Below are positions 26,961-34,196 of a stretch of 64,000 bases of DNA, one piece after another. A model generated the notes under the pieces. That model ran no database searches. It saw only the letters and a list, made by a program, of their open reading frames with translations, and had not been told where the DNA came from. The number at the start of each line of letters is the position of its first letter. The first letter of the stretch is position 1. The DNA comes from Ruminococcus flavefaciens (lineage in GTDB: Bacteria > Bacillota > Clostridia > Oscillospirales > Ruminococcaceae), in the NCBI GenBank assembly GCA_015067005.1, contig SVNH01000009.1:1-64000 (forward strand). The letters run 5' to 3'. The translations under genes were made by a program, and so were the position numbers.

Positions 26961-26989
26961 ATTATATCACACTACTTATAAAATAGCAA
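26961..26989 (-). promoter_or_regulatory. Promoter of the yfhO-like gene
   Basis: On the minus strand TTGCTA (26989-26984), 17-bp spacer, TATAAT (26966-26961) with TGA before the -10. Predicted transcription start falls on or next to the ATG at 26956. Confidence 0.6.
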
Positions 26990-27135
26990 CATACATTTGC
27001 AAAAATTTTTGTCTGTAAGTATTTTTGAGTTCGGCAGTGATGCAAGAATGTAAAATTTCTGTGAACATTTCCGGATATTCAATGGTTTCCGGTTGAATCG
27101 GGGGCAGGATATGCCCGTTAGTAGGAGGTGTTTTT

Positions 27136-27699
27136 ATGAAGAAACACAACAGCTTCGTGCTTTATAAAGATTACAGGGAGTACATAGATATGCTGAGCGA
27201 TCAGGAGACCGGAAGGCTGTTCAAGGCGATATTCAGCGTACTCAGCGGAGGTGAAGAGCCGGAACTCGAAGGGAGTACAAAGATAGTGTTCAAGGTGATA
27301 TACGGACAGATCATGCGCGACCTTGAAAAGTGGGAAGAGACCTGCCGCAAACGCAGTGAAGCCGGCAAAAAGGGCGGACGTCCAGCGAAAAACGTGGAAG
27401 CTTCTGAAAAGCAAACAAAAGCAAATGAAAGCAAAATAAAGCAAACGAAAGCAAAAAAAGCTGAGACTGAGACTGAGACTGAGAATGAATATGAGACTGA
27501 GAATGAAACTGATACTGATACTGAGTATGAATATGAGAGTGAAGATGAAAATGAAAATGTGAGCGGGCGCGGTGAAACACCGCGTGAAGCTCCGGAGGAT
27601 GAGTCTGATTCTGATTCACTCACACCACAGAAAGTAGCGCAGATAAAAGCCTTTGTTGAAAGCTGCGTCCACCGGCAGCGGGGAGCCCCTGCAACTTAA
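27136..27699 (+). CDS. DUF6291-like protein with low-complexity acidic tail
   Basis: 187 residues. The first 85 resemble the DUF6291 type found in Clostridia and their phages (SFVLYKDYREYIDMLSD, FKAIFSVLSGGEEPELEG, RKRSEAGKKGGRP). After that comes a Lys/Gln stretch and then an acidic Glu/Thr/Asn/Asp/Tyr run coded by a hexanucleotide microsatellite (27463-27560). The stop TAA (27697-27699) belongs to the first bases of the R1 repeat, so the natural 3' end may have been replaced by the repeat. The ATG follows AGGAGG. Function unknown; no phage genes adjoin. Confidence 0.7.
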   Translation: MKKHNSFVLYKDYREYIDMLSDQETGRLFKAIFSVLSGGEEPELEGSTKIVFKVIYGQIMRDLEKWEETCRKRSEAGKKGGRPAKNVEASEKQTKANESKIKQTKAKKAETETETENEYETENETDTDTEYEYESEDENENVSGRGETPREAPEDESDSDSLTPQKVAQIKAFVESCVHRQRGAPAT

Positions 27700-27985
27700 C
27701 GAGGGGGAAACTTCGGGACAACAGGGGGACAGAAAAAACTGGTACAAAAGCTGACATTTTCCCCCTATTCCCCTACGTTTCCCCCTCGTTGCTCCCCCTT
27801 CCTCTCCCCATGACCCCTTTTTGTCAGCTTTTGACTATTCTTCGCCGAACCTTCGGTCGGCTTGCGGAGTATGTTGAGAATCTTACACTTTTTATGATCG
27901 TGCCGTGAGCGAGTACGTTTAGGCTATGGCGATAAAGTGAGCGAGTTTACGAGCGCCAACGTGGAAGCCAGCGGAGGCACTCCGC
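27695..27985. repeat. R-block 3: R1 (plus) and R2 (minus)
   Basis: R1 copy b (27695-27871) is the most complete: the 12-bp inverted repeat lies at 27745-27756 and 27822-27833, with the C-runs between. Its first bases supply the stop codon of the preceding gene. An inverted R2 follows at about 27900-27970 and ends in GCGGAGGCACTCCGC, directly abutting the -35 of the next promoter. Confidence 0.85.
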
Positions 27986-28014
27986 TTGATTTTTGCATGG
28001 AGATGTGATATAAT
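27986..28014 (+). promoter_or_regulatory. Promoter of the cysteine desulfurase gene
   Basis: TTGATT (27986-27991), 17-bp spacer, TATAAT (28009-28014) with TGA before the -10. It begins exactly at the end of R-block 3. Confidence 0.75.
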
Positions 28015-28087
28015 AAAATTTATGCAATATTACAGCAGGGATCGGCTATGCCGCCTGCATAATCTCATAGATCCAGGAGTGTGGAAA

Positions 28088-29218
28088 ATGTCAGTATACC
28101 TCGATAACGCTGCAACTACCAAGCCATGCGAGGAAGCCGTTTCGGCTGCCTGCAACGCTATGACCGAAAACTACGGCAACCCCTCGTCACTGCACCGCGC
28201 AGGTCTGAAGGCTCAGCTTGCTGTGGACAGTGCACGTAAAGCTATCGCGGACTCCCTCGGAGTCGACAGCGGATGTATCTATTTTACTTCCGGCGCAACA
28301 GAAAGCAATAACCTCGCCCTGAGAGGCGCTTCGGCGGCTTATGGACGCAACCGCCGGAAAATAGTAGTTTCCTCGGTCGAACACGCTTCGGTCAGCGAGA
28401 CTGCCGCATTCCTCGAACAGAACGGCTTCGAGGTAGTAAGAGTTTCGCCGGGTGAGGACGGTCAGTTCCATGCGGCTGATTTCGTGAATGCCTGCGATGA
28501 AACTACGTGTCTGCTGAGTATGATGATGGTCAATAACGAGACCGGTCACATACTCCCTGTGAAGCAGACCTTCAACGCTGTAAAGCGGAAATTTCCGGAG
28601 ATAATCACTCACTGCGACTGCGTTCAGGGCTATATGAAGCTTCCTGTGAAAGCAAGCGCACTCGATGCGGACCTCATTTCCCTGAGCGCCCACAAGATAC
28701 ACGGAGCTAAGGGTGTCGGAGCGCTTTATATCCGCAAGGGAGTGCGTGTCAGACCTATCGTTACGGGAGGAAAGCAGGAAAAGGGCATACGTTCGGGTAC
28801 TGAGAGCGTACCTCTCATAGCGGCGTTCGGAGCGGCAGTAAGGAAGTATAACGGAAATATCGGAGAGCGTTTTGAAAGAGCATCACAGCTGAAAAATCAC
28901 CTTGTGAACAGGGTATCGTCAATAAGTGAGATCGCGGTGAATTCGCCGGAGGACGGCTCGCCTTACATCATCAATATCTCGGTAGTCGGAAGGCGTTCCG
29001 AGATAATGCTGCACTATCTTGAAAGCCGGGAAATATACGTTTCGAGCGGTTCGGCTTGCTCGAAGGGACAGCAGAGCGGTGTGCTTGAGGAGTTCGGCAT
29101 CAGGGATAAACGTGCGGACGGCGCACTGCGTATCAGTATAACAGCGGAAACGACTGAGGAGGAGCTTGATATATTCGCCTCAGCCCTGCACGAAGGCATA
29201 GTGAAGGTGCGCTCATAG
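28088..29218 (+). CDS. Cysteine desulfurase, NifZ-like partner of ThiI
   Basis: PLP-dependent desulfurase of the NifS/IscS class, 376 residues. It starts with YLDNAATT, carries the PLP lysine K203 in SAHKIHG and the persulfide cysteine C324 in SSGSACSKG on the short mobile loop. The ATG at 28088 follows AGGAGTG; the longer frame to 27986 covers the promoter. thiI is the next gene, as in the Bacillus nifZ-thiI pair where the enzyme gives sulfur to ThiI for 4-thiouridine in tRNA. That role is inference from order; a 372-bp repeat-filled gap separates the two. Confidence 0.9.
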   Translation: MSVYLDNAATTKPCEEAVSAACNAMTENYGNPSSLHRAGLKAQLAVDSARKAIADSLGVDSGCIYFTSGATESNNLALRGASAAYGRNRRKIVVSSVEHASVSETAAFLEQNGFEVVRVSPGEDGQFHAADFVNACDETTCLLSMMMVNNETGHILPVKQTFNAVKRKFPEIITHCDCVQGYMKLPVKASALDADLISLSAHKIHGAKGVGALYIRKGVRVRPIVTGGKQEKGIRSGTESVPLIAAFGAAVRKYNGNIGERFERASQLKNHLVNRVSSISEIAVNSPEDGSPYIINISVVGRRSEIMLHYLESREIYVSSGSACSKGQQSGVLEEFGIRDKRADGALRISITAETTEEELDIFASALHEGIVKVRS

Positions 29219-29516
29219 GCGCAGTGCCTGCGCTCCCTTCCACGGCGGAGTGCCTCCGCTCCCTTCCACGTTGACGCTTGTGAACTCGCTCACTTTATTG
29301 CCATAGCCTACACGTACTCGCTCACAGCACTAATAATGGGTTGCAAGGGAGGTTCTCCCTTGCCGGATCCCAAAGGGCGGGGAGCCCCCGCTGGCTTCCA
29401 CGTTGACGCTCGTAAACTCGCTTACTTTATCGCCATAGCTTAAACGTACTCGCTAACAGCACAAACAATGGGATTCTAAAGGGCGCAGTGCCTGCGCTTT
29501 CCTCAGCGTTAAACAG
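29219..29516 (+). repeat. R-block 4: two R2 copies between desulfurase and thiI
   Basis: Begins one base after the desulfurase stop codon with GCGCAGTGCCTGCGC. Contains two R2 modules (about 29255-29345 and 29393-29485), a short hairpin GGGAGGTTCTCCC between them and a shortened third start. No gene is seen. The remaining 29517-29590 is the thiI leader. Confidence 0.85.
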
Positions 29517-29590
29517 TGGGAACACAAAGACTTTTCCCTGTAACACCGAAAGATACTACCATTGAAAATAAAGCATTTCAGGAGGATAAT

Positions 29591-30769
29591 ATGAAAGAAG
29601 TTATACTTGTAAAATACGGCGAAATGGCGCTGAAAGGTCTCAACAAGAAGACCTTCGAGGATATGCTCACCAAGAACATCAAGCGCCGCATAAAAGGTCT
29701 GGGACACTTCGTTTGTACAAGTGCTCAGTCCACGCTCTACATCGAGCCGCAGGACGACAGCATCGACCTCGATGAGGTCTGCGGACGTGTGGGAAAGATA
29801 TTCGGCATCGCTGCCTACTGCCGTGCCTGTGTCTGCGAGAAGGACTTCGCCGATATAACTGCAAAAAGCATAGATTACCTCAGCGATGTACTCAGCTGTG
29901 CGCGTACATTCAAGGTCAACGCAAAGCGCTCGGACAAGGCTTTCCCGATGAAATCGCCGGAGATATGTATGGAGCTCGGCGGCATACTCCTTGAAAAGTT
30001 CCCGAATCTGAGCGTTGATGTAAAGAATCCGGAGATAATAGTCACAGTCGAAGTCCGCGACACAAACGCCTATATCCACGCTGAAAACATCAAGGGTGCA
30101 GGCGGTTTGCCGGTAGGAAGCAGCGGAAAGGCTATGCTTCTTCTCTCGGGCGGTATCGACAGTCCTGTTGCCGGCTGGATGATGGCGAAAAGAGGCGTTC
30201 ACATTGCGGCTATACACTATGTAAGTCCGCCTTATACCTCCGACCGCGCTCAGCTGAAAGTCGAGCAGCTCTGCGAAAAGCTCACGGACTGGTGCGGCGG
30301 CATCGCTTTCTACTGCGTACCCTTCACCGAGCTTCAGGAGGCAATCAAGGACCACTGTCCGGAGGAGTTCTTCACTATCATAATGCGCCGTCTTATGATG
30401 GAAATTGCCCAGCGTATCGCCGCTAAGGACGGCTCTCTCGCACTTATTACCGGTGAGAGCGTAGGACAGGTAGCAAGTCAGACTATGGCGGCTATCGCCT
30501 GCACTGACGCTGTTTGCCGCATACCGGTGTTCCGTCCGTGCGTTGGTATGGATAAGACCGAGATCATTGAGATCGCGCGTAAAATAGACACGTTCGACAT
30601 CTCTACCCTCCCTTACGAGGACTGCTGTACCGTATTCACACCCCGTCACCCGAAGGTGCGTCCGCAGCTGAGCGACATCGAAAAGGCACAGAACAGCTTC
30701 GATTTCGAGCCGCTGATACAGAAGGCTGTCGAGGGAACTGAGCTCAAGACCTTCAACTGCAACGTCTGA
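29591..30769 (+). CDS. thiI: tRNA 4-thiouridine synthetase ThiI
   Basis: 392 residues: an N-terminal ferredoxin-like region and THUMP domain (about 1-165) that bind tRNA, then the PP-loop adenylase with SGGIDSP (186-192). It activates U8 of tRNA with ATP for sulfur transfer. There is no C-terminal rhodanese domain, as in most Firmicutes, so the persulfide must come directly from the desulfurase upstream. YEDCCTVFTPRHP near the C-terminus holds the candidate catalytic cysteine. The ATG at 29591 follows AGGAGG; the longer frame starts inside the repeat block. Confidence 0.94.
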   Translation: MKEVILVKYGEMALKGLNKKTFEDMLTKNIKRRIKGLGHFVCTSAQSTLYIEPQDDSIDLDEVCGRVGKIFGIAAYCRACVCEKDFADITAKSIDYLSDVLSCARTFKVNAKRSDKAFPMKSPEICMELGGILLEKFPNLSVDVKNPEIIVTVEVRDTNAYIHAENIKGAGGLPVGSSGKAMLLLSGGIDSPVAGWMMAKRGVHIAAIHYVSPPYTSDRAQLKVEQLCEKLTDWCGGIAFYCVPFTELQEAIKDHCPEEFFTIIMRRLMMEIAQRIAAKDGSLALITGESVGQVASQTMAAIACTDAVCRIPVFRPCVGMDKTEIIEIARKIDTFDISTLPYEDCCTVFTPRHPKVRPQLSDIEKAQNSFDFEPLIQKAVEGTELKTFNCNV

Positions 30770-30843
30770 TACACTGCCATTTTCACAAAAAATACACATA
30801 ATTATTGTGCAGGTCTAACAAAAAGGATAGGGGTGACCACTGA

Positions 30844-31383
30844 GTGAACAGTTATAATAATGAATGTGATACCGTGAATCTTGACAAAACGGTTACAAAT
30901 GTTGTAAAATTATTGGAGCGGAAGGGGTGGACTATATCCACTGCCGAAAGCTGTACCGGCGGACTTCTCTCGGAGCTGATAACCTCAGTGTCGGGAGCCT
31001 CGGCAGTTTTTGAGCTGGGAATATGCACCTATTCCGAACGTATAAAAAGCGAATTTCTCGGAGTTCCCGCGGCTGATATAGCAGAATACGGCGTTGTCAG
31101 CAAAGAGGTCGCTCTGGGAATGGTGAATGGACTGAAAAAGCGTTCCGGCGCGGATGTGTGCGTATCGGTAACGGGAATTGCCGGACCTTCCGGCGGTACT
31201 CCTGAACAGCCTGTCGGAACGGTATATATAGGTTTTGACGTCGGCGGAAGGCAGTTCGTGAGACTTCCGGAACTCTGGAAGCTTCCGGACAGAAGCCGGG
31301 ATAATATCCGCAGATCCGCTGCCGCCTTCGTATTTGAAACATTAGAAAGCTTACTCGCGGAGGGCGAAACCATAAATGAGTGA
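30844..31383 (+). CDS. pncC: Nicotinamide-nucleotide amidase (CinA C-terminal domain)
   Basis: Stand-alone CinA C-terminal domain, 179 residues; the N-terminal MoaB-like half of full CinA is absent. Key segments TAESCTGGLL (catalytic Ser in ESCTGG), GVVSKEVALGM and SVTGIAGPSGGT are intact. The enzyme deamidates nicotinamide mononucleotide in NAD salvage. The GTG start at 30844 follows AGGGGTGA. A promoter-like TTGACA-18-TAAAAT lies inside the first codons (about 30881-30910), possibly for the sortase genes. The last eight bases overlap the sortase start. Confidence 0.9.
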   Translation: MNSYNNECDTVNLDKTVTNVVKLLERKGWTISTAESCTGGLLSELITSVSGASAVFELGICTYSERIKSEFLGVPAADIAEYGVVSKEVALGMVNGLKKRSGADVCVSVTGIAGPSGGTPEQPVGTVYIGFDVGGRQFVRLPELWKLPDRSRDNIRRSAAAFVFETLESLLAEGETINE

Positions 31384-33091
31384 AAATTTCAACGGATCAG
31401 CCGATAGTGAAGCTAAACGCCGTGCTGATCGTATAAAAGCGATAAAAGCATCGCTGAGCCAGAATAGTATGCCGGCAGAGGAGAGGGTTCCCGAAACGCT
31501 CAACGCTGTGCCGGAGAGAAAGAAAACTCCCGATGTAACTGCGCCGGAGACCAAAACTCCGGAAATGTCCGTCGATGAACTGATAAAGGCTCCGCAGCCG
31601 GACAAGGCAAGGAGCAGCATTGATGACGATATTGCTGCACTCATTGCAAAATGCAGCGCAGGCGGCAGCGGTAAAAGAGCTTCGGGAAGCAGTACCGCTG
31701 AAAGCATACTGCTCGAACTTGATAATAAGACCTCCGGCAGCACGTCCGTGAAGCCGCGCGAGGTAGTAAGTCATGCAGCAGAACCGCGTGAGGTCATAAG
31801 TCATGCAGCAGAACCGCGTGAGGTCATAAGCCATGCAGCCGAGCCGCGCGAGGTCATAAGCCATGCAGCCGAGCCGCGCGAGGTGGTAAGTCATGCAGCT
31901 GAACCGCGTGAGGTAGTAAGCCACGCCGCTGACGGCAGCGGTACAAAGGTATTCGACAGGATACCGGAAAGCGCCGCAAAGGACATCGCTCCTGCAGTGT
32001 CCGCTGACGGAAAGCCCGCAAAGAAAAAGAAGAAAAAACGCACCTTCAAGCAGTTCATGCTCGGCTTTCTGCCGCAGAGGGGCGACAGCATTCCGGAACG
32101 AATCCGCAAGATAGTGTTCCTCGGCGCGATAGTAGTTATAATAGTATGCGGCTATATCGTCGCTGATTACTACATCGACCTGTGGCGCAGCAAGCGCGAA
32201 AACGACAAGAACATGAACGACTACTGGAGCGATATGAATGAGCCGACCGAGCCGCGTCCGACGCAAGGTCCGGACGAGCGCAAGGTCTACACACTGCTGA
32301 ACGGCGCTAAGGCTCTCCTCGAACAGAACAGCGAGGTAGTCGGCGTTATCAGGATAGAGGGCACTAAGGTCGATAATCCGGTGCTTCAGGCTGACGACAA
32401 CGAAAAGTATATCAACCAGAAGCTCAGCGGAAGAGAGTCCCGCGCTGGCGAGCTCTTCCTCGATTACCGCAACCATTTCGATGAGGTCGATGAAGAAGGT
32501 CACCTTGCCTGTGAGAACTCCGATAACCTCGTCATTTACGGTCACGATATGAACGATGATGAGATGTTCGGCTGCCTTAAATACTACGTAAGAAATTACG
32601 ATTACTACGGCGAACACCCCGTTATCGAGCTCAACTCGAACTACGAGCAGTATAAATACAAAATATTCTCGTTCTTCATCCTCGATGTGGACGACGATAC
32701 CGAAACCAAATTCGATTGCTGGAACAAGCTCAACTTCGATTCCGAGGCTGAATACTACGACTTCGTGAACGAGGCTAAAAGAAGGACGCTCCGCACCAAC
32801 AAGGTCGATGTGAAATACGGCGATCCGCTCCTCACTCTCTCGACCTGCAACGGTCTCTTCGGCGACAGGGGAAGACTTATCATCCTCGCAAGAAGAGTGC
32901 GCGATGGTGAGGATCCTCTCGAAGGTACTCAGGAGAATGAACTCAATCCGAATCCGAAATACCCCTCGCTCTACTACGACATCAGAAGCTACGAGAAGTA
33001 CGATCCGGACGCTCCGTTCGAGCCTTACGGTCCGGGAACTCCCGAACCGGAAACAGAAGCAGATACAGAAACAGAAACTGCGGGTGAATGA
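31376..33091 (+). CDS. Class B sortase with long N-terminal repeat region
   Basis: Membrane-bound transpeptidase that anchors surface proteins to the wall, 571 residues, about twice the usual size. A cytoplasmic N-terminal extension of about 240 residues holds six 10-residue repeats of the form (E/K)PREVVSHAA (126-185), then a Lys-rich stretch, one membrane helix (about 246-266) and the sortase domain. Catalytic residues H390 (YGHDMND), C491 (TLSTC) and R506/R507 are present. The ATG overlaps the pncC end. Tail rich in Glu, Pro and Thr. No substrate with a sorting signal is seen nearby. Confidence 0.9.
   Translation: MSENFNGSADSEAKRRADRIKAIKASLSQNSMPAEERVPETLNAVPERKKTPDVTAPETKTPEMSVDELIKAPQPDKARSSIDDDIAALIAKCSAGGSGKRASGSSTAESILLELDNKTSGSTSVKPREVVSHAAEPREVISHAAEPREVISHAAEPREVISHAAEPREVVSHAAEPREVVSHAADGSGTKVFDRIPESAAKDIAPAVSADGKPAKKKKKKRTFKQFMLGFLPQRGDSIPERIRKIVFLGAIVVIIVCGYIVADYYIDLWRSKRENDKNMNDYWSDMNEPTEPRPTQGPDERKVYTLLNGAKALLEQNSEVVGVIRIEGTKVDNPVLQADDNEKYINQKLSGRESRAGELFLDYRNHFDEVDEEGHLACENSDNLVIYGHDMNDDEMFGCLKYYVRNYDYYGEHPVIELNSNYEQYKYKIFSFFILDVDDDTETKFDCWNKLNFDSEAEYYDFVNEAKRRTLRTNKVDVKYGDPLLTLSTCNGLFGDRGRLIILARRVRDGEDPLEGTQENELNPNPKYPSLYYDIRSYEKYDPDAPFEPYGPGTPEPETEADTETETAGE
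31751..31930 (+). repeat. Six 30-bp in-frame tandem repeats in the sortase gene
   Basis: Six units of 30 bp, each coding ten residues. Units 2, 3 and 4 are almost identical in DNA, units 5 and 6 vary at third positions, suggesting recent copy-number change. Confidence 0.95.
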
Positions 33092-33103
33092 TACTTTTCC
33101 GGT

Positions 33104-33165
33104 CGATAGCTGCCGGAGGTCTGCGGTAAACTGTTGAGCTGTGAACGGCAGCCTGCAAATATCCG
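33104..33165 (+). repeat. Decayed P element between the sortase genes
   Basis: Begins CGATAGCTGCCGGA like the P copies at 40798 and 42398 and keeps a TGCGGTAAAC-like part and a GTGAACGGCAG arm, but the promoter and much of the palindrome are lost. Confidence 0.5.
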
Positions 33166-33209
33166 CAAAAATATCACCCGAAATTACAGAAGAAGCTCAG
33201 GAGAAATAA

Positions 33210-34163
33210 ATGGAGAAAAAAGCAAAAATAATTTCAGCCTGTGTCGCCTGTGCGGCTGCTGTCGGTATGGGAATAGGCGTTTTTACGCTGAAAAAGAACG
33301 ATAACCAGACTGTTCCTACTTTCAGCGATACAACAGATCCGCTCCCGACTACCGAGCCGCCGAATCAGGGACTTCCCGATGGCTGGTCGGATAAATACGG
33401 CACTGCCGAAGGTCTTACCGGTATCAGCGGACGTTCGCGTTCCATGATGGAAAAAAATCCGGATGTCTGCGGATGGATAAGGATCAATGATCTCATAGTC
33501 GATTACCCTATCGTGAAAGACCCCGGCTATATCGAACTGGAGCAGAAATTCTACGGAAACAAGGAATACGATCCGAACTGGTTCTATCTCAACCACGATC
33601 TCGATGCGACCGATAAGGAAAGCGGTACGATATTCATGGATTACAGGGATGTGTTCGATGCCGATGAGGCTGAACAATCCGAGAACATAATGCTCTACGG
33701 TCATAACATGAATGACGGCTCGATGTTCGGCAACCTCAGAAAATACCGTTATAACTACGATCTCTATAAAGTCTGCCCGTTCATAAGGCTCAGCTCGAAC
33801 TATAAGGACTACGATTACGTCATCTTTGCTATGCTCGTTACAAGCGGAAACTACGATAATAACGATTTCCGCTACTGGTATATGGAGGAGCTCGATACAC
33901 AGGAGGAATTCGACTTCTATGTTGACCGCTGCAAGAGCCAGTGTCCGGTAGATATGGGCGTGGACGTTGCCTACGGCGACAAGCTGCTCACCCTTTCGAC
34001 CTGTTACCGTGATGAGGATAATTCACGATTCCTCATCGTCGCAAGACGTTTAAGGGACGGCGAAAATGCCGATGATCTCTTTTCTGTAAAGCATTCCGAT
34101 GAGTGGATGGCGGCTAATAAGCCTACCGAACCAAGCTCTGAGGAAGAAACAGCTGCTGAGTAA
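33210..34163 (+). CDS. Class B sortase
   Basis: Second sortase, 317 residues: N-terminal membrane helix (about 5-27), short Thr/Pro stalk, sortase B domain. Catalytic H165 (YGHNMND), C265 (TLSTC) and R279/R280 are present. It shares the RxxxxxxNPDVCGWIRI-type start and the long insert with the sortase before it, so the two look like an old duplication, one having gained a cytoplasmic extension. The ATG at 33210 follows CAGGAGA. It lies 118 bp after the first sortase, with a decayed P element between. Confidence 0.92.
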   Translation: MEKKAKIISACVACAAAVGMGIGVFTLKKNDNQTVPTFSDTTDPLPTTEPPNQGLPDGWSDKYGTAEGLTGISGRSRSMMEKNPDVCGWIRINDLIVDYPIVKDPGYIELEQKFYGNKEYDPNWFYLNHDLDATDKESGTIFMDYRDVFDADEAEQSENIMLYGHNMNDGSMFGNLRKYRYNYDLYKVCPFIRLSSNYKDYDYVIFAMLVTSGNYDNNDFRYWYMEELDTQEEFDFYVDRCKSQCPVDMGVDVAYGDKLLTLSTCYRDEDNSRFLIVARRLRDGENADDLFSVKHSDEWMAANKPTEPSSEEETAAE

Positions 34164-34196
34164 GTACGGCAGCTTTAAAACATAAGGAGTTTTGAT

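Noticed and set aside
27136..27699. Prophage remnant suggested by the DUF6291-like gene
   Set aside because: No other phage gene, attachment site or integrase is near; the neighbours are housekeeping genes.
29453..30799. 448-codon minus-strand frame opposite thiI
   Set aside because: ThiI motifs on the other strand are complete; the antisense product matches nothing and runs into a repeat block.
31751..31930. Regular 30-bp repeats resembling a CRISPR array
   Set aside because: The units are contiguous, without spacers, in frame within the sortase gene, and no cas genes are present.
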